Below are positions 49,188 to 58,045 of a DNA stretch of 64,000 bases, piece by piece (positions within the stretch are counted from its first letter, which is position 1; each line of letters starts with the position of its first letter). The stretch spans positions 124,001-188,000 of the forward strand of contig RXJQ01000011.1 of assembly GCA_003963115.1 (NCBI GenBank). Direction: 5' to 3'. Source of the stretch: Burkholderiales bacterium. Its GTDB lineage: Bacteria > Pseudomonadota > Gammaproteobacteria > Burkholderiales > Burkholderiaceae_C. The notes under the pieces were generated by a model, which saw only the letters and a list, made by a program, of their open reading frames with translations, did no database searches and had not been told where the DNA came from. The translations under genes were made by a program, and so were the position numbers.

Positions 49188-50218
49188 GGCTTGTTCTTGT
49201 TCTTGTTCTCGGGCTCGGCCTGAGGTGCCGGCCTGCTCGCCCGCGCCAGGATCACGATCCCCGCGAGCACCGTGCCCGTGCCCACGATCAGGCGCCAGGT
49301 GACCGGCTCACCCAACCACCACGCCGCCATCCAGATCGTCGACAAGGGCCCGACCATTCCCGCTTGCGAAGCCATGGACGCGCCCACCAGTTGCACCCCC
49401 CGCATCACCAGCCACACAGGCAGCACGGTGCACAGGCTCGCGTTGACCGCCGACAGCGCCCAAGCCTGCCAGGGCAGATCGGCCACGTGCCCCTGCCCGC
49501 CATGGGTCAGCGTATGGACCGCCCACCATTGCAGCACAGCCATGCCACAGGCCGCACACGACGCCAAACCCACCAGGCGCATCGAGCCCATCTTCTGAAC
49601 GAGCTGGCCGCTGCCCATCAGGTACACCGCGTAAGACACCGCGCTCAGAAACACCAGCACACTGCCCAGCGTGATCGCCTGCCTGGCATCCAGATCACGC
49701 GAACCGGCAGCCAGCAACGCGGCGCTGTTCCAGTCATGCAGCCACACGATCACCACGCCGGCGTAAGACAGCAGCATCGCGAACAGCTGAGGCCAGCGCA
49801 CGCGGTGGCGCAGCCAGATGGCTGACAGCAGCAAGACGATGGTGGGGTTCAGATACAGGATCGCGCGCTCCAGGCTGGCGCTGATGTACTTCAAGCCCAT
49901 GAAGTCCAGCGTGCTGGCCAGGTAGTAGCCCGAAAAACCAAGCCCGACAATCTGCCAGCGCTGTGTACGGCTCAGCAGGGCGGCTTCGCCCAGCGCCTCT
50001 CGCTGCTGGCGCCCAGCCCACCAGGCCATCGCCAGGAACATCGGGAAGGCCATCACCATGCGCATGCCAACCACGGCAAACGGGTCGGCTCCCAGGCGGT
50101 ACATCAGCTTGGCCACGATGGCCTTGCCGGAAAACGCCACAGCCCCGGCCACAGCGAACAACAGACCGTGGTAACGATGCTTGTCTGGCGCGGGCGAGGA
50201 AAATGCTGATGTCGACAT
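49148..50218 (-). CDS. DMT-superfamily transporter (EamA family)
   Basis: The 356-residue inner-membrane protein has ten hydrophobic helices in two EamA halves. The start MSTSAFSSPAPDKHRYHGLLFAVAG precedes helix one; ALERAILYLNPTIVLLLSAIWL and GASMASQAGMVGPLSTIWMAAWW are typical. It likely exports a metabolite or amino acid; the substrate is unknown. An upstream in-frame ATG at 50263 is less likely. It is divergent from the DUF2314 gene. Confidence 0.85.
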   Translation of the reverse strand: MSTSAFSSPAPDKHRYHGLLFAVAGAVAFSGKAIVAKLMYRLGADPFAVVGMRMVMAFPMFLAMAWWAGRQQREALGEAALLSRTQRWQIVGLGFSGYYLASTLDFMGLKYISASLERAILYLNPTIVLLLSAIWLRHRVRWPQLFAMLLSYAGVVIVWLHDWNSAALLAAGSRDLDARQAITLGSVLVFLSAVSYAVYLMGSGQLVQKMGSMRLVGLASCAACGMAVLQWWAVHTLTHGGQGHVADLPWQAWALSAVNASLCTVLPVWLVMRGVQLVGASMASQAGMVGPLSTIWMAAWWLGEPVTWRLIVGTGTVLAGIVILARASRPAPQAEPENKNKNKPQLGQALGTRAKA

Positions 50219-50371
50219 GGGCAGCACCTTAGCCCACTTTGGTGCGTGACGCTTTCCCGCCACCCGATTCTCCCTGTGCGGGTCATCACGCTCTCAGGGG
50301 TTTCAACGAGTCCACCGTGCCCCAGGATGGGTAGACTTCCGGCCATCGCCGTTTCACCCTACCCGACACCC

Positions 50372-50929
50372 ATGACCCGTCCTGCCAGCCTGGTTCTCTT
50401 CTCCCTGTTTGCCGCCCTGTCACTGTCGCCTGCGATGGCCAATGACCAAGCAGCCTCCCAGCCTTCGATCAAGAAGGAGACCAAGAAAGAAGCCGCCAAG
50501 AAGGACGAGGTGGTGGAACTCAACCCGGACGACCCCGCCGTGAAGGCCGCCGTCAAGAAGGCGCAAGCCACCTTTGACGACTTCATCAAGACCGTGTCGC
50601 TCCAGCCCCCCAATCCCAACATCGGCAACATCGCCGTGCGTGTGGCGCTGCGTGAAGGCAAAAAGGTCGAGTACGTCTGGCTGACGCCCTTCACCATCTT
50701 GAAGAACGGCTACAAAGGCCGCATCAACGCCGTGCCCACCATCGTCAAGCGCTACCAGTTCACGCAGCAAGTGACCTTCAAGCGTGAAGACGTGGTCGAC
50801 TGGATGTACACCGAGGCCGACACCAAGGTCATGCGCGGCAACTTCACCACCTGCGCCCAACTGGCCACCGCCCCCGAGTCGGACGTCAAGGAGATGAAGC
50901 GTCTCTATGGACTGGACTGCTCGCGCTGA
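50372..50929 (+). CDS. DUF2314 (YegJ-like) exported protein
   Basis: The 185-residue protein has a Sec signal (SLVLFSLFAALSLSPAMA) and a Lys/Glu-rich linker. The YegJ/DUF2314 domain follows, with VRVALREGKKVEYVWLTPFTI and VTFKREDVVDWMYTEADTKVMRGNF. The domain function is unknown. The ATG at 50372 was chosen because it starts the signal peptide. The last 25 bp overlap the convergent oxidoreductase gene. Confidence 0.82.
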   Translation: MTRPASLVLFSLFAALSLSPAMANDQAASQPSIKKETKKEAAKKDEVVELNPDDPAVKAAVKKAQATFDDFIKTVSLQPPNPNIGNIAVRVALREGKKVEYVWLTPFTILKNGYKGRINAVPTIVKRYQFTQQVTFKREDVVDWMYTEADTKVMRGNFTTCAQLATAPESDVKEMKRLYGLDCSR

Positions 50930-53900
50930 AGCGTCGGCTGAAGCGTCGGCATCAACCTGGCCCACTCGCTCTGCACGGCCAGCACATTGGCATGCCGCAC
51001 CGGGCCATAGCCCTTGATCTTGTCGGCCAGCTCTGCCACCTTGCAGGCGGTGTCCAGGTTGTTGGCATTGAGCGATGAGAGCATCCGCTCCACCAGCGCC
51101 TGGTATTGCGCCAGCACGGCCCGGTCTTCCTTGCGGTCGCTGCTGTAGCCCATCGGATCCAGCCAGGTACCGCGCAGGCCGCGCATCAAGGCCAGACAGC
51201 GCATAGCCCATTGCCACCATGGCCCGAAGTCGTGCTTGCGCGGGCGGTCCATGGGGCCGGCCTTGCCCTTGAGCCAGGGCGGCGCCATATGCAAGACCAT
51301 TCGCCAGTTGCCCTCGAACTGTTCTGCCAACTGGGCCTTGAAGCTGCGGGATGTCAGCAGCCGCGCCACCTCGTACTCGTCCTTGTAGGCCATGAGCCGG
51401 AACAGCTGCCGCGCCACGGCCTCGGTCAAGCGGGTGCTGCTCAAGGTGGACTCGGCCTGCCGCACACGGCCGATGAAGGCGCGATAGCGTTCGGCATAGG
51501 CCTCGTTCTGATACTCGGCCAGATAGCTCATTCGGCGCTGCACCAGCGTGTCCAGATCTTCCTTGCCATAGCGCAAAGGGCGGTTGGCCCATTGGATGGG
51601 TTGTGCCGGCATGCTCATGCGGGCCACGAACACCGGGTCATGCGCGGCACGGCGCCCCCACTCGAAGGCTTGCAGATTGCGCTCGACCTGCACGGCATTG
51701 AGTTCGATCGCTCGCTTGAGCGAAGCCAGGTTCACAGGCACCCAGCCCATCTGCCAGGCATAGCCAAGCATCAAGGGGTTGGCGTAGATCGCATCACCCA
51801 GCAAGCGGTTGGCCAGCGCCACGGCATCAAGCCGCTTGATGGCCTGCACGCTGACTTCATGGGCCAGCACCTGGTCGCAATGGCCAGCCGGGAACTGCCA
51901 GCTCGCATCGTGCATCAAGGCGGCGGTGGGCGCATGGTGCGTGTTGAGGACCACGCGTGTGCGGCCATGGCGCATGGCGGCCACGGTGCTGGCATGCGCC
52001 GTCACGATCGGGTCGCAACCAATGACGAGGTCGGCCTCGGCCATGCCCACCTTGGTGGTGAAGATCAGCTCTTGCCTGTCGGCGATCTGGATGTGGCTCC
52101 AGGTGGCGCCGCCCTTCTGGGCCAGGCCAGCAGCCTCTTGCGCAACCGCGCCCTTGCCGTCCAGATGCGCGGCCATGCCCAGCAACTGCCCAATGGTGAT
52201 CACGCCCGTGCCGCCAATGCCGGCCACCACGATGCCGTAAGCATGGTCCGACGCGGGAAGCTCGGGCTCAGGCAGTGGTGGAAGCTTGCTGAGATCGGGC
52301 GCGCCTTCCTTGGGCTTGGGCGCCTTCAACTGCCCTCCTTCAACCGTGACCAGGCTTGGGCAGAAGCCTTTGATGCACGAGAAATCCTGGTTGCAGGAAC
52401 TCTGGTTGATGCGGCGCTTGCGGCCGAACTCGGTCTCCACCGGCTCCACGCTCAGGCAGTTTGACTGCACGGCGCAGTCGCCACAACCTTCACACACCAG
52501 CTCGTTGATGACCACGCGCTTGGACAGCGTCGGCATGGTGCCGCGCTTGCGGCGGCGACGCTTTTCGGTCGCACAGGTCTGCTCGTAGATGATGGCCGTG
52601 CAGCCTTCGGTCTCACGCAGCGTCTTTTGCACCTGATCCAGGTCATCGCGATGGAAGACTTCCACGCCTGGCGCCAGGCCATCCATGCTCAGGTACTTGT
52701 CGGGGTCGTCACTGACCACGGAGATACGCCTCACACCTTCCGCATGCAGCTCGCGTGTCATCGCCGGCACCGACAAAGTACCGTCAACGGGCTGGCCACC
52801 TGTCATGGCCACGGCATCGTTGAAAAGGATCTTGTAGGTGATGTTGACCTTGGCCGCGATCGCCTGGCGTACGGCCAGCAGGCCCGAGTGGAAGTAGGTG
52901 CCATCGCCCAGGTTGACGAACACATGCTTCTCGTCGGTGAACGGTGCCTGGCCAACCCAGGCCACGCCCTCGCCGCCCATCTGCGAGAAGGTGCTCGTGC
53001 TGCGGTCCATCCACATGGCCATGTAGTGACAACCGATGCCGGCCATGGCCCGTGATCCTTCGGGCACACGTGTGGAGGTGTTGTGCGGGCAACCGCTGCA
53101 GAACCACGGCGCGCGCTCCACGCTGACGCCTTGCTGTTCGAGCGCCTGCTCCTTGGCCTCGATCACGCGCAGGCGATCGGCCACACGCTGACGCAGGCTT
53201 GGGTCCATGTCGCGCAGCAGACCGAGCTTCTCGATGCGCTGCGCCACGGCCTTGGCGATGATGGCCGGGTTCAGATCGGCCTTGGCGCGCAGCAGCCAGC
53301 GCGAGGCCGGGTTGGGCATGGACCATTCGCCGCCCGTGAAATCGCCATCGGGCTCGCTGAACTTGCCCAGCACATTGGGCCGCACGTCCTCGCGCCAGTT
53401 GTACAGCTCTTCTTTGAGCTGGTATTCGATCATCTGGCGCTTTTCTTCGATGACCAGGATCTCTTGCAGGCCGGTGGCGAACTCACGGGTGATGCTGGCT
53501 TCGAGCGGCCACACCACAGCCACCTTGTGCACGCGCAGGCCGATACGGCGGCAGGTCTCGTCGTCCAACCCCAGGTCATGCAAGGCCTGGCGCAGGTCGT
53601 TGTAAGCCTTGCCGCTGGCAATGAGACCCAGCTTGGCATGCTCGCTGTCAAGCACGGTGCGGTTGAGCCGGTTGGCCCGCACATAGGCCAGGGCCGCATA
53701 CCATTTGTAGTCCATCAGCCGGGCTTCTTGCGCCAGCGGGCTGTCGGGCCAGCGGATGTGCACGCCACCTTCGGGCATCACGAAGTCTTCGGGCAGGACG
53801 ATCTGCACGCGGTCAGGGTCGACCCACACCGTGCTGGACGACTCGACCACCTCCTGGATGGTCTTGAGGCTCGTCCACAAGCCCGAGAAGCGGCTCATGG

Positions 53901-54495
53901 CAAAGGCGTGCAGCCCCAGGTCCAGGATCTCCTGAACCGTGCTGGGGAAGAACACCGGCAGGCCGCAGGCTTTGAAGATGTGGTCGCTCTGGTGGGCCAC
54001 CGACGAGCTCTTGGCCACGTGGTCGTCACCCGCCACGGCCACCACGCCACCATGCTGTGAGGTGCCCGCCATGTTGGCGTGCTTGAAGACATCGGAGCAA
54101 CGGTCAACCCCAGGCCCTTTGCCGTACCACATGCCGAAGACGCCATCGAAGCGATGCGGCCCGGGCGTCAAACCCAGTTGCTGCGTGCCCCAGACAGCCG
54201 TGGCGCCCAGCTCCTCGTTGACGCCGGGCTGAAAGACGATGTGGTGCTTTTGCAAGTGGGACTTGGCGTTCCACAATGCCAGGTCATAACCACCCAGCGG
54301 GGAGCCGCGATAGCCGCTGATGAAGCCGGCCGTGTTGAGGCCAACCATCGCGTCTCGCGTGTGTTGCAGGATGGGCAAGCGCACCAGCGCCTGGATCCCG
54401 CTCATGAAGGCCTGACCTCGGTCAAGCGCGTACTTGTCATCCAGCGACAGCGTCGCCAGGGCCTTGAGCACGTCTGCAGGCAGCGGAGCGTTCAT
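50905..54495 (-). CDS. Indolepyruvate ferredoxin oxidoreductase, fused alpha-beta-gamma form
   Basis: The 1196-residue enzyme joins what are separate subunits in archaea. The N-terminus binds the pyrimidine part of thiamine pyrophosphate. The central TPP domain has a CSGCPHNTSTRVPEGS site and GDGTYFHSG. A ferredoxin-like segment follows, with CEGCGDCAVQSNC and further cysteines. The C-terminal gamma-like domain begins GIVVAGIGGTGVITIGQLLG. It oxidatively decarboxylates aryl pyruvates from aromatic amino acids to acyl-CoA. An AGGAGG ribosome site precedes the ATG. It is monocistronic. Confidence 0.92.
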   Translation of the reverse strand: MNAPLPADVLKALATLSLDDKYALDRGQAFMSGIQALVRLPILQHTRDAMVGLNTAGFISGYRGSPLGGYDLALWNAKSHLQKHHIVFQPGVNEELGATAVWGTQQLGLTPGPHRFDGVFGMWYGKGPGVDRCSDVFKHANMAGTSQHGGVVAVAGDDHVAKSSSVAHQSDHIFKACGLPVFFPSTVQEILDLGLHAFAMSRFSGLWTSLKTIQEVVESSSTVWVDPDRVQIVLPEDFVMPEGGVHIRWPDSPLAQEARLMDYKWYAALAYVRANRLNRTVLDSEHAKLGLIASGKAYNDLRQALHDLGLDDETCRRIGLRVHKVAVVWPLEASITREFATGLQEILVIEEKRQMIEYQLKEELYNWREDVRPNVLGKFSEPDGDFTGGEWSMPNPASRWLLRAKADLNPAIIAKAVAQRIEKLGLLRDMDPSLRQRVADRLRVIEAKEQALEQQGVSVERAPWFCSGCPHNTSTRVPEGSRAMAGIGCHYMAMWMDRSTSTFSQMGGEGVAWVGQAPFTDEKHVFVNLGDGTYFHSGLLAVRQAIAAKVNITYKILFNDAVAMTGGQPVDGTLSVPAMTRELHAEGVRRISVVSDDPDKYLSMDGLAPGVEVFHRDDLDQVQKTLRETEGCTAIIYEQTCATEKRRRRKRGTMPTLSKRVVINELVCEGCGDCAVQSNCLSVEPVETEFGRKRRINQSSCNQDFSCIKGFCPSLVTVEGGQLKAPKPKEGAPDLSKLPPLPEPELPASDHAYGIVVAGIGGTGVITIGQLLGMAAHLDGKGAVAQEAAGLAQKGGATWSHIQIADRQELIFTTKVGMAEADLVIGCDPIVTAHASTVAAMRHGRTRVVLNTHHAPTAALMHDASWQFPAGHCDQVLAHEVSVQAIKRLDAVALANRLLGDAIYANPLMLGYAWQMGWVPVNLASLKRAIELNAVQVERNLQAFEWGRRAAHDPVFVARMSMPAQPIQWANRPLRYGKEDLDTLVQRRMSYLAEYQNEAYAERYRAFIGRVRQAESTLSSTRLTEAVARQLFRLMAYKDEYEVARLLTSRSFKAQLAEQFEGNWRMVLHMAPPWLKGKAGPMDRPRKHDFGPWWQWAMRCLALMRGLRGTWLDPMGYSSDRKEDRAVLAQYQALVERMLSSLNANNLDTACKVAELADKIKGYGPVRHANVLAVQSEWARLMPTLQPTLQREQSSP

Positions 54496-54775
54496 CACGA
54501 CCTCCTGAGGTCTGCTGCACCGCATCAAGCCTGATCACGATCGACAGGCTAGCCGCGCAGCAGGAAACCTGGTTAGGCTCAGTGTAGGTCTGTGTCTCAC
54601 CTTGTGGTGTATCGCTTTCACGGGGGAAAAACTGGCCATCTCCGCCCTTGCAAAGCCGTGAGGCGGACCTATTTCACATGAGCCCGTTCGACCTCACTCA
54701 AGTCAGGCTTGCTGCGCCGCAACGATAATCGCATCATTGGGCCAACAGCCCTTCTCCCCACAGGATTCACCCGCC

Positions 54776-55408
54776 ATGTACACCGGTATCGTCCAAGGAC
54801 TTGGACGCGTCGTCACCCTCACACCCACCATCAGCGGCCTGCACATCGTGTTGCGCATCCCCCGCCCCTTGCTGCGTGATCTGCAGATCGGTGCCAGTGT
54901 GTCGGTTGAGGGCGTGTGCCTGAGCGTGGTCACCATCGACGACGACCTGGTCTCCTTCGATGCGATCAACGCCACGCTGGAGCGCACGAACCTGGGCGAT
55001 CGTCTTGTGGGCGATGTGGTCAACGTCGAACGATCGGCCCGCCAGGGTGACGAGAACGGCGGCCACGCCATGTATGGGCACGTGTCGGACACCGCCCGCA
55101 TCAGCTCCATTCAGTTGGACGGCCCTCGCGCTCATGTGGAGCTGCACGTGTCGGCCCCATGGCGACGCTACCTCTTCCCGCGCGGTTTTCTGTCCATCAA
55201 CGGCTGCAGCCTTACCTTGGCCGAGGCCGACGCCGAGCGCGGCTACTGCCGAGTCAACCTGATCCCGGAAACCATCCGTGTCACCAGCTTCTTTCAGTAC
55301 AAGGTCGGTGACCGGCTCAACATCGAGGTCGAACAGCAGACCCAGGTGTTGGTGGATGTGATCGAGCGGGTTATTGAACGGCAGTACACCAAGCAGGCTG
55401 GCCTCTAG
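54776..55408 (+). CDS. ribE: Riboflavin synthase (alpha subunit) or close paralogue
   Basis: The 210-residue protein has two lumazine-binding barrels. It starts MYTGIVQGLGRVV with EGVCLSV and GGHAMYGHVSD in the first, and GFLSINGCSLTLAEAD and VNLIPETIRVTSF in the second. Riboflavin synthase dismutates two lumazines to riboflavin. Other rib genes are absent here, and the GHAMYGHV loop differs from the common GH(F/L)V(S)GHVD form. A second copy or lumazine-type protein is therefore possible. No FMN riboswitch is seen upstream. Confidence 0.82.
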   Translation: MYTGIVQGLGRVVTLTPTISGLHIVLRIPRPLLRDLQIGASVSVEGVCLSVVTIDDDLVSFDAINATLERTNLGDRLVGDVVNVERSARQGDENGGHAMYGHVSDTARISSIQLDGPRAHVELHVSAPWRRYLFPRGFLSINGCSLTLAEADAERGYCRVNLIPETIRVTSFFQYKVGDRLNIEVEQQTQVLVDVIERVIERQYTKQAGL

Positions 55409-55627
55409 GCCCGCACCTTACTCGCCCGGCCCACACTCAGCCATCCTCATACCCGAAGGTGAGGGGTAGACGCCCGCACCTCCCGCCCTCCTGATGGACG
55501 ATGCTTTTGTGCATGCGGCGAGTCATGTACGCGACGCACCGAATCACCCAGGTGACAAGCAGGGCGGATCGGCGGCTCTTGACTGAAGCTGGACGAATCA
55601 GGGATACCCCCACAGGTAAACAAGACG

Positions 55628-55651
55628 CGTTCTCAACTTCCAATGAGAACG
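55628..55651. promoter_or_regulatory. Inverted repeat 1 upstream of cytochrome-porin gene
   Basis: CGTTCTC and GAGAACG are perfect 7-bp arms around a 10-bp spacer. It could be an operator or the stem of a terminator, since a pyrimidine-rich CCCTCTTCTTT follows. It lies about 215 bp before the chosen start codon. Confidence 0.5.
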
Positions 55652-55679
55652 CCCTCTTCTTTACAGAAAATTACCAGCA

Positions 55680-55697
55680 TTGACGTTGCGACGTCAA
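55680..55697. promoter_or_regulatory. Inverted repeat 2 upstream of cytochrome-porin gene
   Basis: TTGACGTTGCGACGTCAA has perfect 7-bp arms (TTGACGT/ACGTCAA) and a 4-bp centre. The size and symmetry suit a dimeric repressor or activator site. Its first six bases could also serve as a -35 box. Confidence 0.5.
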
Positions 55698-55724
55698 AAA
55701 CAAATCATGTCGTCACAACAAAAT

Positions 55725-55743
55725 AATGTGCATCGCGCACATT
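55725..55743. promoter_or_regulatory. Inverted repeat 3 upstream of cytochrome-porin gene
   Basis: AATGTGC and GCACATT are perfect 7-bp arms around ATCGC. It overlaps a possible AATAAT -10 box and the first in-frame ATG (55726). It therefore looks more like an operator than coding sequence. Confidence 0.5.
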
Positions 55744-55866
55744 TGTGATCGCACCCCGAAAAGCACATGGACGGTGAACTGCATGGTTCAACGTCCAACG
55801 CGTCTAGGTGCTTGCATCACACACAACTTCCTTACTGATTCAACTCAAATTTCTTCTGAGGGTCTG

Positions 55867-57282
55867 ATGCTCGTTTACCCACGCGTCAAAGATATCGCCA
55901 AATTCATGATGTCGATCAAATTGCCTCTCGCCACAGGGATAGGCATCGTGCTGCTTGCATCAAATGCATCGGCGCTGCCGGCTTTCGCCAGGCAAACCGG
56001 GCAGAGTTGTGTTGCCTGCCACGTTGGCGGACAGTTTCCTGAATTGACACCATATGGCCGCCAATTCAAATTAACTGGGTATACATTGGGCCAACAAACC
56101 AACCCCTTGGCCATCATGGTGGTTGCAGACTATGCCAAGACGTCGAAGAACACCGATAGCGCTGGCACCACGGTTTCGCCCTTATCAGGCAAAGCCATCG
56201 TCGACTATGCCAGCCTATTTGCCGGCGGCAGAATCACCGACAACATCGGCGCATTTGCACAAATCACATACTCGTTTCACGACCAACAAAGCAGCTCTGG
56301 TGCGTGGACAGGCCACTTGGGGTCGGACAATACCGATATCCGCTTCGCTGATCATTTGGTAGAAAATGATCAAGATCTGATTTATGGATTTACCCTTCAC
56401 AACAACCCAAGCGTGCAAGACGTCTGGAACAGCGCGCCAGCTTGGTCATATCCTTATGTTGCTGCATCGGGAAATGCGGCAGCCACTGGCGCACCACCTT
56501 ATTTGACTGCACTCGAAGGCGGCTTTGCACAACAGGTGGCAGGCCTTGGCGCCTATGCGTACTGGAATCACACCGTGTATGCCGAGTTGACGGCCTATCG
56601 CTCAACAACAGGCCCGTTGTCAGCACTGGCCATTGGCAATGCCACTGGCGATAGTGCGCACCCAAAGACATTTGTCGAGGGCTACAACCCTTATGTGCGG
56701 CTTGCCTACACAAAGGATTGGGGCAGCAACAGCGTCATGGTCGGACTGACCAGCTTCAAGATCGGCAGCTACGTCAATGACAGCAACAATAATCAACCCC
56801 AATACTCACTGGGCACCATCAAGCAAACCGATACGGCCTTGGATGCGCAATATCAGTATTTGTCTGAGCCCTACACGGCAACAGCCCAAGTTCGATGGAT
56901 TCATGAGCGCATCAGCGACCCCAACAATCTGGCCTTGCAAGACCAAGTATCTGCGTCATTGAATTCGTTCCGCACCAAGGCTTCGCTCACATACAGATCT
57001 CAATTTGGCGCAAGTCTTTCATTTTTCAATGTCAGTGGCACCTCTGACTCCAGCTACAACCCAACCTCACCCTCGACCACCGCCGTGGCAAGCGCCACAA
57101 ACTCCCCCAACACGCGCGGCTGGACGCCTGAGGCATTTTGGTTGCCAGAGCCAAATATCCGTGTCGGCCTGCAATACACCGCCTTTACCAAATACCTTGG
57201 CGAAAGCACCAACTATGACGGCGCGGGCAGAAAAGCCTCCGACAACAACACCCTTTATCTCTATGGCTGGTACGCCTATTGA
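55867..57282 (+). CDS. Cyc2-like monoheme cytochrome c fused to outer-membrane porin
   Basis: The 471-residue protein starts after GAGGG six bases upstream. The signal peptide runs to ASNASA near residue 36. Directly after it comes ALPAFARQTGQSCVACH (residues 36-52) with one heme c site at Cys48, Cys51 and His52, then FPELTPYGRQFKLTGYTLG. From about residue 80 it is a beta-barrel of alternating polar and hydrophobic strands, ending in aromatic LYLYGWYAY as outer-membrane proteins do. This build and the FARQTG motif match Cyc2 iron oxidases from memory of the family; iron oxidation itself is inference. Codon use seems less GC-rich than in neighbours, and a c4 cytochrome gene follows by 24 bp. 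Confidence 0.8.
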   Translation: MLVYPRVKDIAKFMMSIKLPLATGIGIVLLASNASALPAFARQTGQSCVACHVGGQFPELTPYGRQFKLTGYTLGQQTNPLAIMVVADYAKTSKNTDSAGTTVSPLSGKAIVDYASLFAGGRITDNIGAFAQITYSFHDQQSSSGAWTGHLGSDNTDIRFADHLVENDQDLIYGFTLHNNPSVQDVWNSAPAWSYPYVAASGNAAATGAPPYLTALEGGFAQQVAGLGAYAYWNHTVYAELTAYRSTTGPLSALAIGNATGDSAHPKTFVEGYNPYVRLAYTKDWGSNSVMVGLTSFKIGSYVNDSNNNQPQYSLGTIKQTDTALDAQYQYLSEPYTATAQVRWIHERISDPNNLALQDQVSASLNSFRTKASLTYRSQFGASLSFFNVSGTSDSSYNPTSPSTTAVASATNSPNTRGWTPEAFWLPEPNIRVGLQYTAFTKYLGESTNYDGAGRKASDNNTLYLYGWYAY

Positions 57283-57306
57283 ATTCAGCCCTCAGGAATC
57301 CAAATC

Positions 57307-57984
57307 ATGATGACCAGCAAAACAAAAGTCTTGATCTCCAGCGCGTTGATGGCTGCTCTGGGTGCTTGCGCCCCACTGGACCGATCACGCAGCCTTGAAA
57401 ACCCTGATGTGTCGGGCAAGACGTTTACCCAGCAAGCCTGTGCGATGTGCCATCAAGCCGATGGCAATTCAACATCGCCCAATTTCCCAAAGCTCGCGGG
57501 GCAATCAAAGCAATACTTGATTGACCAGTTGACTGATTTGCGTGACCACAAACGCAAGAACGAAACCAGTGCGGCGTTCATGTGGGGCATGGCCAGGCTG
57601 TCAGAGTCCCAGATTGAACAGGTGGCCGATTTCTATTCGAAACAAACCATCACGGCCGAACCCTTGCTGGCCGACCCTGACACCTTGAACTACGGGAAAA
57701 AGCTTTTCCTCGAAGGCCAGGCCGACAAAGGTGTTCCTGCTTGCGCAACATGCCACGGTCGTGAGGGCGAGGGGCTCGGCCCCATTCCTCGCCTTGCTGG
57801 CCAGCACGCCAACTACATCATTCGGCAGTTGACGGTCTTCAAGACGACGGACGATCGCCCAAGAGGTGCGCCCATGAAGTATGTCGCGCACAGTCTCTCA
57901 GAGGATGACGTCAAGGCACTGGCATTGTTTTTACAGTCCAGCCCTGGAAAGACCTTGCAGGTAGGCACGGCATCCAAGCCATGA
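57307..57984 (+). CDS. Diheme cytochrome c4-type lipoprotein
   Basis: The 225-residue protein has a lipoprotein signal ending LGAC (Cys21) with Ala next, so the Lol rules favour the outer membrane. Two c-type domains follow: CAMCH at residues 45-49 and CATCH at 146-150, with methionines near 92-95 and 190 as likely axial ligands. This is the cytochrome c4 layout. It lies 24 bp after the cytochrome-porin gene and ends at a terminator. It probably passes electrons between the outer-membrane heme and periplasmic carriers. Confidence 0.9.
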   Translation: MMTSKTKVLISSALMAALGACAPLDRSRSLENPDVSGKTFTQQACAMCHQADGNSTSPNFPKLAGQSKQYLIDQLTDLRDHKRKNETSAAFMWGMARLSESQIEQVADFYSKQTITAEPLLADPDTLNYGKKLFLEGQADKGVPACATCHGREGEGLGPIPRLAGQHANYIIRQLTVFKTTDDRPRGAPMKYVAHSLSEDDVKALALFLQSSPGKTLQVGTASKP

Positions 57985-57987
57985 AGC

Positions 57988-58014
57988 AAGGCCAAGCAAC
58001 TTGGCTTGGCCTTT
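57988..58014. terminator. Rho-independent terminator after cytochrome c4 gene
   Basis: AAGGCCAAGC and GCTTGGCCTT form a perfect 10-bp stem with loop AACTTG, starting 3 bp after the c4 stop codon and followed by TTC. The T-run is short, so the stem does most of the work. Confidence 0.75.
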
Positions 58015-58045
58015 CACCTTGACTGTTGCTGTCGCCGCCTTACTC

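Larger units (their letters stand above)
55409..55866. other. Long leader/regulatory gap before the cytochrome-porin gene
   Basis: The 458-bp stretch between ribE and the cytochrome-porin gene seems to grow less GC-rich from about 55600 on. No gene is supported in it, although a frame open from 55726 runs into the gene downstream. It contains three perfect inverted repeats, listed separately. No clear -35/-10 pair was found; AATAAT (55722-55727) is a possible -10 box. Confidence 0.6.

Noticed and set aside
55726-55866. An earlier ATG for the cytochrome-porin gene
   Set aside because: It lies inside a perfect inverted repeat, and the extra 47 residues contain no signal peptide; the ATG at 55867 has a GAGGG site and leads straight into the signal peptide.
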